A DNA stretch of 64,000 nt from Acanthosepion pharaonis (Eukaryota > Mollusca > Cephalopoda > Sepiida > Sepiidae), in NCBI GenBank assembly GCA_903632075.3, contig CAHIKZ030005495.1:334501-398500 (forward strand). The letters run 5' to 3'. The translations under genes were made by a program, and so were the position numbers. Shown here in pieces: positions 9,690 through 20,066 of this stretch. Every line of letters begins with the position of its first letter. Position 1 is the stretch's first letter. The notes beneath the pieces were generated by a model, which saw nothing but the letters and a program-made list of their open reading frames with translations, searched no databases and had not been told where the DNA came from.

Positions 9690-10480
9690 TAATCACATAT
9701 AATCTTTATAATATACAATTTATAATCGAATGTAATCTAAATAATATATAATTTATAATCGCATATAATCTATAATTTATAATAGCATGTAATCTATATA
9801 ATATATAATCGCATATAATCTATATAATATATAATTTATAAACCCATGTAATCTATATATATAATTTATAATCGCCTGTAATCTATATAATGTATAATTT
9901 ATAATCGCATATAATCTATATAATTTACAATCGCATGTAATCTATATAATACATAATTTATAATCGCATGTAATCTATATAATATATAATCGCATATAAT
10001 CTATATAATATATAATTTATAATCGCATGTAATCTATATAATATATAATCGCATATAATCTATATAATATATACTTTATAATCGCATATAATTTGTATAA
10101 TCTATAATTTATAATCGCATCTAATCTATATAATATATAATCACATATAATCTATATAATTTATAATCGCATGTAATCTATATAATACATAATTTATAAT
10201 CGCATGTAATCTATATAATATATAATCGCATATAATCTATATAATATATAATTTATAATCGCATGTAATCTATATAATATATAATCGCATATAATCTATA
10301 TAATATATACTTTATAATCGCATATAAGTTATATAATCTATAATTTATAATCGCACGTAATCTATATAATATATAATCGCATATAATCTATATAATATAT
10401 GCTTTATAATCGCATATAATCTATATAATATATAATTTATAATCGCATGTAATCTATATATATATAATTTATACATGCCA
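9690..10480. repeat. AT-rich minisatellite with TCGCAT core and 236-bp higher-order period
   Basis: Units alternate between about 26 bp (AATCGCATGTAATCTATATA...) and about 33 bp (the same plus AATTTAT). Rare variants are spaced regularly: ATACATAATTTA at about 9950 and 10186, and ATACTTTATA at 10071 and 10307, both 236 bp apart. This indicates a higher-order repeat that was amplified as a block. Confidence 0.88.
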
Positions 10481-10914
10481 CTAAAACAAATATTTAAAAT
10501 ATACTTCAAATTTCGGTAATTCATATTCGCCTACGCTTAATTATCATTTCGGTTCTAATTATCAAAGTTAAGTAGCGTCATATTAAATTGTTAATTAAAT
10601 GGGTGGCCACTTATAAGCAGCAAGTGTTATAAATTTAGAAAAGAGTAATAGAGACGATGGTTGTAAATAAACGTCTTAAACACACATTATTTATGTAACA
10701 AGTCAGTGACCGTGATTAAGTCGATCTAATGGAGGGAAAGTGACGGACTTGAACATTCTGAACAAACGAATAGATATATTATGAGGAGAAAATTATGGGG
10801 GAGTCGATAATCGAATTGGAGCTCGATAGAAAAAGTCCAGTTTAAAAATATTATTTTAAAATCATAAATTACTTATAACTAGACCTTCGGAAGAGTTTGA
10901 TCTCAAATTAAAAC
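10481..10914. other. No recognisable feature
   Basis: AT-rich unique-looking DNA between the minisatellite and the candidate transposon end. I see no gene or repeat signal. Confidence 0.45.
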
Positions 10915-11153
10915 TACGGTGTATATTTCCACGCATAAGACCTTTAAATCTCCAAAATCACGCTTAAAAATTGGGGAGGGGGGTCCTCTTATACTATAAC
11001 TCTAAAAAAGAAATCTTATACTATCAGTGATGTTTGTTGGTAGGCTAACGTCGGTACGATAACCAATAACATACATAAAGATTCACATTATCAAATAAAC
11101 TGATAATAAAAGTCATAAAACCATTTCTACATTATATATTACTGGCATAACTT

Positions 11154-11562
11154 CAGTATTTACATTAGTCGGACTATTGTCCTCATCTTTGTCGCCATAT
11201 TTGTCACAGCGTTTCGGCCGTTGTACGCTCCGGCCTTCTTCAGGTGGTTGGAATTTCGAACTGAACCCTTTATTTCGATCGCTGGGGTAGACTGTTCTAG
11301 TTCCACGTGCCATGTTTGATGGATGTCAGTTATCAGTTGTCTCCTGCTAATTTTCCCTTCTGAAAGTTCTCCACTGCCTTAACCGGGTATTGAACTCACA
11401 CTCTTTGGGTCTGTCACTGTGCCATGTGTCCTTGAAGATAAAGGCGTTGGTTAGATCCAGTGACAAACGTTGTGACAAATATGGCGACAAAGATGAGGAC
11501 AATAGTCCGACTAATGTAAATACTGTACATAATACCTCATCTCAGAAATATAGACAGACTTT
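11154..11562. repeat. Fold-back repeat, family F, copy 2 (61-bp arms)
   Basis: Left arm 11154-11214 and right arm 11465-11525 are reverse complements with a single mismatch by eye, covering ACATTAGTCGGACTATTGTC through TTTGTCACA. The interior has GGCCGTTGTACGCTCCGGCC, GTTCGAACTGAACCC-type words, CACGTGCCATG and GGGTATTGAACTCACAC. The sequence after the right arm, ACATAATACCTCATCTCAGA, is the family's terminal segment. The 66-codon minus-strand frame here is not a gene. Confidence 0.85.
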
Positions 11563-12210
11563 GGCATAACTTCATAATAAATTGCCTATTTGAAGAATAA
11601 TTCTATATCAATGAAATCAACTTGTATCCATGCAAGCTCAGCTGAGAAAATGTAAACATCGAGAATGGACATGACTAATTGGTTTGGTTTGGTTGTTGAT
11701 TTTGTTTAGCGGCATATCAACACCTCTATGGGTTATTTAATGCCTAAATTTAAATATTTTGAACACCATTTTATGGTTTCAACTAAACATTTTTTGAACG
11801 CAATTGTATCTCTTCAAATATGGATGAAATGTATTGTCGTAAATTTACTATAAATATATATTGTTGGTATTGTTTTTATATAAAAATGAATTACTTGTAT
11901 TTTTTACTAGAAAAATGTATTTTTATAATTTCATAGTGTTTGGGTGTTTACTATTTGCCTGTAACAGGAACCCTAACAACTGCTACCCAATCCCTGGTTA
12001 GGGTGGACCTGGGAACAACAGCAATTAATAGGTGACATGTCTAAATATCTTCTCTAACAAAGAACCTGCTGCTAGAAAAACCAGATGGCCAACCTTAAAA
12101 TGATTTTTGGACCTGAATTTATAAGTTTCCAAAATTACATTGAAATTAACCTAGACAAAACCTCGAGCGACTGAAACCTGTGAACTTTTGGCAAACTTAT
12201 AAGTCATTCC

Positions 12211-12260
12211 ACATACTTGTTTTTATTCGCAATTATAATTGCGAATAAAAACAAGTATGT
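12211..12260. repeat. Perfect 50-bp palindrome
   Basis: The 25-base half ACATACTTGTTTTTATTCGC + AATTA is followed without spacer by its exact reverse complement. It can extrude as a cruciform. It is not a recognisable copy of any other family in the window. Confidence 0.95.
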
Positions 12261-12796
12261 GCAATATACGTTATATCGTAATTAGCGGTATTATGTGATT
12301 GTCGATGAAGTATAAGTAAATGGCCACTAGTACACCAGGCTGTTTGTAACTGTTTAGATATAGCAAAAGAAGAGGAAGTAGAAGAATCAGTATTTGCAAG
12401 AGATCACATGATGAAGCGTAAAGAAAACAATGGTTTCCCTTTTAGGGGACGCTTGTAGGAAAAACATGATATAGAATCAATTTTGTCATTTTGTTTATTA
12501 TGAATTTCTAAGGATACAGTGAGTAAAAACATTTCCAACGACATCATCTTTATAGAGTCAACAAGCAGTCGTCTTAAACTACAAGTCTAGAATAAAGTCA
12601 TGAAAATTTGCTAAATTTTTTGAACTCGTCTTATGTAAAGGTCGCCTTATACACGGAAATATACGGTAAGTAAGATTCTGTACAACTGATAAACTCGGCC
12701 CAACATCATAACACCGAGGAAGTCGGCATGACATGACTAATAAGTTTGCCAAGAGTTCATATTATTCGACAACTGGACAAGAGTATAGCATTTGAT

Positions 12797-13140
12797 AACT
12801 ATTTACACTATTTACATTGTTGGGACAACTTGTCCTCATCGTTGCTGTCACATTCACGACCTTTCGGCCATTGTACGTTTCGGCTTTCTTCAGAGTCTGT
12901 CTATATTTCTAAGATGAGGTATTATAACTATTTACACTATTTACATTGTTCAGACTATTTCCTCGTCTTTACTCTCACATTCACGACGTTTCGGCCATTT
13001 TGTGATTTGGCCTTCTTCAGGATCTGTCTATATTTCTGAGATGAGGCATTGTAACTATTTACACTGTTTACATTGTTCGGACTCTTTACTATCACACCCA
13101 CGACGTTTCTACCACTGTATGCTCTGGCCTTGCATCGTAG
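12797..13140 (-). repeat. Tandem array of family F half-units (~128 bp period)
   Basis: The motif AACTATTTACAC begins near 12797, 12926 and 13053, giving a period of about 128 bp. Each unit carries TTTACATTGTT, CACGACGTTTC-GCCA, CTTCAG and (twice) CTGTCTATATTTCTGAGATG. These are the arm and interior words of the fold-back family, arranged head to tail instead of inverted. Confidence 0.8.
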
Positions 13141-13177
13141 TGAACTTATACCCTTGCTTCGGATGAAATGATTAAAA
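13130..13177 (+). repeat. Jockey-like retrotransposon 3' tail scrap
   Basis: CCCTTGCTTCGGATGAAATGATTAAAAAA closely resembles the terminal TTCTTGGGGTGAAATGATTA plus A-tail at 9620-9660. Only the last few dozen bases remain. Confidence 0.5.
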
Positions 13178-13299
13178 AACAATAATTATTGGAATCTGAA
13201 GAGTACTAGAAAGAAGACGTCGAGTTATCCCTCAGCATTCAGAGCGGGAAGAGAACAATATATTCCCGATGATTAAATAAAGTGTTTAATTCCAAATTC

Positions 13300-13545
13300 T
13301 GTTGAGGGGGTCCACCCTTTTTTATACAAATGGACTCACCCAGTATATACATATACTACTGCCAGTGAAGACCCGAGTGTAAGACGAGAGCAAGACCAAA
13401 GAGTCGAGTCGAGTCCAGAGTGACAGAGTAAAAGGTTGTAGGTAACCGGAAGAGTGAGGGGTGAGGTAACAGCGTTGTAGGAGTCACAGTGAACGAGCAC
13501 GTAGACTCAGTAAGAAGTCATACAGCGATACTTCAATACCAACGA

Positions 13546-13596
<51 letters not shown>

Positions 13597-13725
13597 AACC
13601 CGTATTCCTGGAACTACTAACCTGCTTTATCAGTTTGTAATATTACGTTAATACATTATTTTCATATATTCATTCCTGGCGTTTGTTATTTATTGCTACC
13701 GGATTTCAACCCGGAATCCACAACA
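13300..13725 (-). mobile_element. Solo LTR, family L, copy 2 (inverted relative to copies 1 and 3)
   Basis: The plus strand runs TGTTGAGGGGGTCCACCC to GGAATCCACAACA, with TG...CA ends. Landmarks inverted relative to 4381-4705 and 34103-34489 include GGTCCACCCTTTTTTATAC, GGTAACCGGAAG, AGCACGTAGACTCAG, GTTAGTAG-type words and GGCGTTTGTTATTTATTGC. A (TA)n run (13549-13590) interrupts it. I see no target duplication, so it may have been rearranged. Confidence 0.7.
13549..13590. repeat. (TA)n microsatellite inside solo LTR copy 2
   Basis: A pure TA run where LTR copy 3 has only a short ATATATATATAC. Confidence 0.93.
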
Positions 13726-13744
13726 GATTACTCGGATTGACTGA

Positions 13745-13862
13745 CACCGGAAGAAGACTGAACGGCATGACAGTCGAAATATTTTTATAATGAAAAGAAG
13801 AAAGAGGAAATTAGTCCGAATTTAAATAATATCTCTCCATCCCAGAAATTCAGACAGAAAAT
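13745..13862 (+). repeat. Diverged family F half-unit
   Basis: CCGGAAGAAGACTGAACGGC, CAGTCGAAATAT, TTAGTCCGAATTTAAATAAT and CATCCCAGAAATTCAGACAG follow the order of the family F right half (GAAGAAGGCCG, GGCCGAAACG, AGTCCGAATAATGTAAAT, CTCAGAAATATAGACAG). Confidence 0.55.
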
Positions 13863-15100
13863 AACGGCACATACTTATATACGTATGCAACGTGTTGATC
13901 CCAATTTTATTAAAAAAAAAAAAAATTGTTTACTTTTTATTTCGGATTTTGTTTCCCGCACGATCGCATGAATTTCTGTTCCTTTCTGTTATTAATTTAA
14001 TAACAAAGAGAAAGGAAAAATACAAATAGTGCAGCCAAATCCCTTCATTTCTCATACGTTGAATTTCTCCTTTATGATTTGTGCATTTAGCGCCTTTTTT
14101 TTTTTAGCTTCTGTTTCTGGTAGACATTTGTCTTTGGAAAGCATCGAACGCTTCTCTGGCATTGTTGGGATTTGGGGGCATAAACTCTTTCTTTTCCCTC
14201 TCATTAGAATCTCATTTGCTGCCAATTTCGCAACAGCAAACTGCAAGAGAATAGAGGAATTTAGCAGAAGACAGCACGAACAATCTTCTAGCAAAATAAA
14301 TTCTATGGACGTACATCAATAAGTTCGCAGCTTGCAGGATAAACTATTTCTTAACCCCCCCCCCTCACCATACAAGTTGATAATGTCACGAAGCAAGGGT
14401 TACTGGGAACGGAAAAGAATTAGAAGACTTTAGTGAGTAAAAAGGACAGTAAAATAACAGGATTGAGAAAGACAGGTAATTGCGATTGACGCTGCATATG
14501 GAAGGAAAGAAGCCGCAGTGTACCTATGGATTTTCTTTTTAATTCCATTTTCTCTTAAACTTCGTCATTGCCCAGATGTTCAGTCGACGGCATTCTCAGT
14601 ATCCTCCTGTAAAACCACAAACTGCTGTTTCACGTCTCTTCTTCATCTGTCTAGCATACACTGCCATATAAGAGGATTGATATTACATAACAGTTCAGTA
14701 CTCTTTTCTTTGTTTTCAATGAAATTTTCCTGTATCTTAATACTTTGCTTAGCTTTTGAAAGGCATATTTCGCTATACCAATTTTAGCTATCTCAAATTC
14801 GATGTCGCATTTTTCATCCTCTGCTTAGAAGTTTACATTTTTACAGTTTATTTTTGGTATCTCCAATTTGTAATTCGCATCTTGGGCTGTTTTTTTACTT
14901 GTTTTTTTTTTTGCTAAGAACCATGCATTCTGTCTCCTGAGAGTTGATAATTAGTCCTTTCTTCTCGCTTTCCATTACTACCTTTTGTTATTCAGAGAGA
15001 ATTTCAAATAAAAATTTCAGCATGTCGAAGTACAGATCTATTAATCTACAGATTTCATAGTACAGATCTATACTGATAATGTAAATACAGATCTATTAAT
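13863..15100. other. No recognisable gene
   Basis: AT-rich sequence with a plus-strand frame of 97 codons (14029-14322) that starts with a hydrophobic stretch, and another of 89 codons (14518-14787). Neither has a conserved domain or supporting context, and both are rich in the T-run translations Phe/Leu/Ser. I see no repeat-family match. Confidence 0.4.
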
Positions 15101-15104
15101 ATAT

Positions 15105-15119
15105 TATTGATATATTATA

Positions 15120-15159
<40 letters not shown>

Positions 15160-15480
15160 TATAAAATAATATATATATATATATTAAAATATAAAATATA
15201 TATATATATATATATATTAAAATATAAAATATATATACATATATATTAAAATATAAAATATATATATTAAAATATAATATATATATATATATTAAAATAT
15301 AAAATATTATATAAAATATATTTAAATATATAAAATATTATATAAAATATATTTAAATATATATTTAAATAATATTTTATATATAAATATATATATTTAA
15401 ATATATATAAATATATTATATATATAAAAATATATAGAATAGAATATTTGAAATATATATATATATATATATATAATTGG
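15105..15480. repeat. TA/TAAAATATAAAA low-complexity region
   Basis: Alternating TATATATA blocks and TTAAAATATAAAATA or TATTTAAATATA blocks. The Tyr/Ile-rich minus-strand frame across it is a repeat artefact. Confidence 0.93.
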
Positions 15481-15974
15481 TTGGATAGATGTGAGTTTGT
15501 GACCCTGGGTTTCACGCTTTAGCGATCGTCAGACAAACTGATTAATGTTTTAAAAAATTTTGGGTTTATGTAGATTGCGTGTATTGGTGTTATTGTGGAA
15601 GTGGTGGGGGAAATTTCGTCGTTTTGTCATTCATCGTACTAACGCAAACATCGATGTATGCAGACACATATACATACTTGGTCGTCCGGACTCATACATA
15701 TATATAAACATATGTAGACAGTTTCGGCTATGACACATGTATGTATACGGGTGGTGTTATGTCTATACATACGCATTTGTATGTTGAAATTTACACATTG
15801 GAAGTGTGGCGGAAATGTCTCGTTAATGTCTCGTGAATGTATCCATGTCATATTATGAAAATTTTTTTTTTTTCCGTTGAAAAATATTTTCTCGCATGTA
15901 TGTATATATGTGTGGTGGGGTTTGTGTAAAATTATGATAGGTAAAAATTATTATTATAATTATTTATATTTATT
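15481..15974. other. No recognisable feature
   Basis: Mixed AT-rich DNA; a 70-codon minus-strand frame (15639-15851) has no recognisable domain. It may be an outlying part of the Penelope-like element's duplicated 3' flank, but I cannot show that. Confidence 0.4.
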
Positions 15975-15980
15975 TTTAAA

Positions 15981-16106
15981 TTTTTGAAAAAAATGGGGGT
16001 TTATTTGTTATATTTAAAGCTGGTTATTTGTTTTTGAAAAAAAATTTTGAAAAAAATGGGGGTTTATTTGTTATATTTAAAGCTGGTTATTTGTTTGTTT
16101 TGGTGA
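15981..16106. repeat. 63-bp direct tandem duplication
   Basis: ATGGGGGTTTATTTGTTATA followed by TTTAAAGCTGGTTATTTGTTT occurs at 15993 and again at 16056 with almost no change. Confidence 0.9.
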
Positions 16107-16229
16107 CTGTGTATATGTAACAGGTAAAAATTTGTAATCCTTATTGTTTAATTTATATGGTGATGTTTAATTTAATAACGGGTTTATATGATATGATGTG
16201 ATAGTAATGTTTCAAAGGATTGGAGACAA

Positions 16230-17026
16230 TGCTATTTAGGTTTTAGCTAATAGTTATTGTAAATTGGAAGAAATTGCAAATTGGTAGAAATGATTAGTAA
16301 CGGTGGTGGGAGAATGATAAAACCATGAATGTAGTTATAGTGGTAGTAGCTTGAACTAAAAAGTGGTTGTTGGTGTTTTATTTTATTTTTGTTTTATTTT
16401 GTTATATGTATTAATTTATTTTGGTATAAAACCTGATAATAGGTATTCTATGTAAAATTATGGTAGTTGAAGATTGCTATAATTTTTAATTTTAATTACA
16501 AAAAATTATTATTATTATATTAAAGCTGCCTGGTAATAGGTGTTTGTTCTCATGGTTACATATGGAAATTATATCTGATCATATTGTTTAAAAGTATTAA
16601 ATGTGTTAATTTATTTTGGTATAAATCCTGATAATAGGTATTCTATATAAAATTATGGTAGTTGAAGATTGCTATAATTTTTAATTTTTTAATTACAAAA
16701 TTATTATTATTATATTAAAGCTGCCTGGTAATAGGTCTATTTTTTTATTCTCATGGTTACATATGGAAATTATATCTGATCATATTGTTTTAAAGTATTA
16801 AATATGCTGGGGAGTAATAAAGATTGTAGTGGATTATATGTTAATAGTGGGTGTGATGTGTAAGTGATGGTGCTGTGTGTAGGTGGTAATGATAATATTG
16901 ATAGTTAATAGATATTGTAAGATGGTAAAAGTGATTACTAATGGTGGTGCAATTATAATAATGATAGGTGCAATTATTTTGATGGTATCTTGAAATTAAA
17001 TTGTGGTTGTTGGTGGTTTGTCTGTT
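16230..17026 (-). repeat. Duplicated 3' region of the Penelope-like element
   Basis: A segment of about 195-210 bp is repeated in tandem: TTTATTTTGGTATAAA-CCTG, ATAATAGGTATTCTAT, AGTTGAAGATTGCTATAATT, TTAAAGCTGCCTGGTAATAG and CATATGGAAATTATATCTGA occur at about 16413-16590 and 16612-16790. The last two words are diverged versions of 17040-17090, the end of the Penelope-like reading frame (minus strand ...SKCRHENKYLSSEFIPNG). AAAGTGGTTGTTGGTG (16360) also matches TTGTGGTTGTTGGTGG (16999). Confidence 0.7.
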
Positions 17027-18180
17027 TTATCCGTTTGGTATGAATTCGGATGATAGATACTTGTTCTCATGCCTACATTTGGAGATTATCTCTGATTTTT
17101 TGTTTAGCAAGTTCTTTTGCGTTTTGTGTGATATTATTGATACTTTTTCGTGTAGGCAAAGTAGGCATTTTTTCGTAATGTTGTTGTAGGCAGGGGCTTT
17201 TTTCAATATTTCCCAACTTATTGTTGGTGTGATGTTTTTGTCTTTTTGCTGCCATATGTATGTAGAAAGTGTTGTGCTGTTCGAATATTTCCTGTTGTTG
17301 AATGAAAGGTTGTGATTGTTATTCCTCATCTTGAATGGACCTTCGGTGGCACCGATGTAGTGCATAGTGTTGTTGTTTGTACTTACCTTGGCCTTGTATA
17401 TTGTGTTCGTAATTTGGCAATTTCCTGGAGTGGACATGTTGTTCTGTTTCTGCAGTTGCATATTGGATCCTTGGTTACATTTTTTGTAGGTTGTCATTTT
17501 TTTTTGTTGTGGTTTTTGATTATTTCTGTTATGTTTTTTGTACAGCTGTAACTGATTTTTACGTTATTTTTGTTAAATATTTTTGATAATTTGTTTTCTT
17601 CAGTGAAGTGTTTTTTCTATTAAGTTTAGGAATATTTTGCCTATGTTCGTTTTAACAGTTTTGTTATATGGTGGGTTAAACCAGATAATGTTTCTCTTTC
17701 TGTTTCTGCGTTTTGGCTGTGGGAGGTATATATTGTAGTTGTTATGTGTAACCACTTGCTTTTAGTGCTTCGTTGTATGGTGCTATTTTTCTATTGAAAA
17801 TTTGCATGTTAGATGAGTTCTCAGATAGTCTGCGGCTGATTGACTTTGGTATTTGTTTGATGATAGAAGGTGGATGGTTGGAGGATGTGTGTACGTAAGT
17901 TGGTGTGTCATTTTCTTTTTTTGTATGGTTCATATGTGTTGTTGATCAGGTTAAGAGTGACGTCAAGGAAGTTTACTATAGTTGTGCCTGTATTTATCTC
18001 TATTTTGAATCCAATGTTTTTTAGGGCGTTCACTATTTTCTTCCTGAATTTGTCTACTTTGGGGGCCATTGGATTCTCTTATTAAGATAAGACCGTCATC
18101 TCTGTATAATCCTGTGTCCTTTCTCTCCAGGATTCTGGCCAGGTATGATAGGATGAGTATGCCTACTAATTCGCATATTT
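17027..18180 (-). pseudogene. Penelope-like element, 5'-truncated (reverse transcriptase end + GIY-YIG endonuclease)
   Basis: On the minus strand, from 18180 down, the reading is EICELVGILILSYLARILER then GLYRDDGLILI. YRDD is the reverse transcriptase catalytic motif of Penelope-like elements. SNGPQSRQIQEE follows, then in another frame PTYVHTSSNHPPSIIKQIPK with SISRRLSENSSNMQIF and YNEALKASGYT, then WFNPPYNKTVKTNIGK. The last frame (17497-17027) encodes CQITNTIYKAKVST, then MHYIGATEGPFKMRNNNHNL, YSNSTTLSTYIWQQKDK, WEILKKAPAYNN, KCLLCLHEKVSII and LLNKKSEIISKCRHENKYL. This is a GIY-YIG endonuclease with its YIG, the Arg of FKMR and the Cys-rich linker. At least two frameshifts and the loss of the upstream half make it non-functional. 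The 5' break coincides with an inverted repeat at 18161-18215. Confidence 0.9.
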
Positions 18181-18215
18181 CGATAATAATAATAATAATA
18201 TGCGAATTAGTAGGC
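18161..18215. repeat. Inverted repeat at the truncated 5' end of the Penelope-like element
   Basis: Left arm 18161-18178 GCCTACTAATTCGCATAT and right arm 18198-18215 are perfect reverse complements with a 19-base (AAT)-rich spacer. The left arm is element coding sequence (minus-strand ELVG region); the right arm is an inverted copy placed just outside the truncation. Confidence 0.93.
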
Positions 18216-18331
18216 AAATTAGTAGTATAAAATATTATATAAAATATTATATAAAATATATAATACATTATATAATAATATATTATATTATTAATATATT
18301 TTATTAATATATAAGTACAGATATATTAATC
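18216..18331. repeat. AT-rich low-complexity (TATTATATAAAATA)
   Basis: Short AT-only repeats between the Penelope-like element and repeat R. Confidence 0.8.
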
Positions 18332-18512
18332 TGTTCATTTTCTTGATGGTGCCTGAATGGGAATATCGGTGCCAGTTTGAATTCTGGTAGCAGATTCAGA
18401 TTAAAGCACAAATTTTTAAAAATCCGAATTTATAGCAGCTTGACTTAATCTTCTATGACTAATGTTACACCCATTCATGTGCTTGTATACGCTTCGTAAA
18501 TATCAAAATTGG
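18332..18512 (+). repeat. Interspersed repeat R, copy 2
   Basis: CATTTTCTTGATGGTG, CTGAATGGGAATATCGG, AATTCTGGTAGCAGATTCAG and ATCCGAATTTATAGCAGC match 3718-3905 in order. Confidence 0.65.
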
Positions 18513-18519
18513 GCATATA

Positions 18520-18600
18520 TTTTTAACGCAATATCCCCTGGGGACGTAGGCCATCACGACTCTCTACAGGTTTCCTTTCTTTATCATTTGTGAATTGTCA
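18520..18600 (-). pseudogene. RTE-like retrotransposon extreme C-terminal scrap
   Basis: The minus strand gives AATGATAAAGAAAGGAAACC then TGTAGAGAGTCGTGATGGCC. This corresponds to the terminal protein segment that reads DRKLWRAMIAHV in better copies (32780-32850). Only about 80 bases remain. Confidence 0.5.
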
Positions 18601-18639
18601 TGCAAATTTTCGGATGGACAGATGGAGTAACTTCCCGTT

Positions 18640-18835
18640 GCTTTATCTATGCTCAAGATTTCTGTTTTCTCTCTCATAGACTGGTTACCACCCAAAATTA
18701 GAAAGATTAGTCTATCCTTGCACTTAACCCGTAACTGGGAAGGAACTGGAGCCATTTGTGCGAACGTCAACGCAAAAGCGTCGGCTGAAATTTGAACTCG
18801 GCACGCACTAGTTTCCCTTACGCTATCCGTACATC
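18640..18835 (-). repeat. tRNA-derived SINE (family A), diverged copy, minus strand
   Basis: The minus strand reads GGATAGCGTAAGGGAAACTA, GCCGAGTTCAAATTTCAGCC (decayed B box), GTTACGGGTTAAGTGCAAGG and GGTAACCAGTCTATGAGAG. This is the order of SINE A landmarks. It is more diverged than the copies near 60 kb. Confidence 0.55.
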
Positions 18836-18969
18836 TATAAAAGTGTCTTAAATTTCATTAAAAGTACTTTGACGTGAAATTTGTTTGCTGAAGTGTGGAA
18901 AAAAGTCTCGCCAACACTGAAAAATCCTAAGTATTTTATTTGAAATGTTATTTTCTTATCATTAAGCTA

Positions 18970-19140
18970 AGACAGCAAGTAAATTCTTCAGTTATGGATG
19001 GGAATAAACGTAGTTAGTGCACTGAAGCATCGACTACAGATTCAAAGAGTTGTAACATGATAGGATCGAACCATGGCTGGTACGCCGTGTTCACTACAAA
19101 ATCAGCCTCTCTTCTGCATATAGTTGTTAAGCTGAGTTGA
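18970..19140 (-). repeat. Possible tRNA-derived SINE remnant
   Basis: The minus strand contains ATGGTTCGATCCTATC, a close B-box match, preceded by GTAGTGAACACGGCGTACC. No second copy exists in the window to confirm a family, and an A box is not clear. Confidence 0.3.
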
Positions 19141-19788
19141 TTGGGAAAGGTTTACCTCAGTTGAGCAAGATCTTAAAAGAATTAAATTTTGTATGACTTC
19201 GTTTGTAATAAAACTTTTTAATGACCTATTCTTATTTAGATTAAAAAACAAAAGCCAACACTTTTTTTTTAATCATTTTTTTGCGCCAACCAAAGCAATA
19301 AAGACACAAGATGTTACTGAGTGACAGAGAATGTGAGAAAATAAAACATTATTAAGGAGAGACAACGATAAAAGGACAATAATTAAGAAGACTGTTGGTA
19401 ACGACTGACACTAAATTTAAATTTTTGAAGATTGATTGGGAAACAAGCAGCGGGAAGAGATTCCACAAGAGAGGAGTGCGAGAAAAGAAACTGTTACCAT
19501 GGAACTACATCTAGCCATTTCAATTGTACAATGATATGCAGTTCGTCCTTTAGTTCCGTTAAGTGAAACCTTGGTAGGTAGTTTTTGGCTCATGAGGATT
19601 TTTATACTCAGCTTTACTTAGTGTATTGAGCACTTTTTATTTTTTTTTTTTTTTTTTTTGGCTAAGCATTGCGATGTTGGGTGATTTTTTTTTTTCGAAC
19701 AACTTGGATGTTTTTAGCTTTTTCTTTTTTTTCAAAATTTTTTTCCCCAGATAACAGTTTGTTTAAATATATTTTTATTGGCAGATTT

Positions 19789-19790
<2 letters not shown>
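19141..19790. other. No recognisable gene; poly-T run
   Basis: AT-rich DNA. A T-run near 19636-19660 may mark the inverted A-tail of a lost retroelement. The plus-strand frame crossing the next TA tract is not a gene. Confidence 0.4.

Positions 19791-19793
<3 letters not shown>

Positions 19794-19853
<60 letters not shown>
19794..19853. repeat. (TA)n microsatellite
   Basis: About 60 bases of pure TA. Confidence 0.96.
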
Positions 19854-19856
<3 letters not shown>

Positions 19857-20035
19857 TGTGTGTCTGCGTGTGTCATTCGCAGGCAGTACTGTTTCACTGT
19901 ATCACAGCTTCTCAGGCCATGTTAGCCGAAATTTGTTGAGGAATCTAACTGAAATAATATAAACGAAAGAATATTAATATACAACCCAGTGTGTTTGAAG
20001 ATTTCAATTTTTTAATATTTTTTATTATTCAAAAC

Positions 20036-20066
<31 letters not shown>

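Larger units (their letters stand above)
10915..12668. mobile_element. Candidate pogo/Tigger-like DNA transposon relic (TIR pair)
   Basis: The left end reads TACGGTGTATATTTCCACGC followed by ATAAGACCTTTAAAT. The reverse complement of the right end reads TACCGTATATTTCCGTGTAT followed by AAGGCGACCTTTACAT. They align over about 35 bases with a few changes and small gaps, and both ends carry TA. The CTTATAC-type subterminal motifs recur inside (10995, 12629, 12645). No transposase remains. A fold-back element (11154-11560) and a perfect palindrome (12211-12260) lie inside. The two ends could instead belong to separate relics. Confidence 0.4.

Noticed and set aside
14029..14322. Small secreted protein candidate (97 codons, hydrophobic N-terminus)
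   Set aside because: The T-rich composition explains the hydrophobic stretch, an 80-codon frame overlaps on the other strand, and there is no promoter, splice or homology support.
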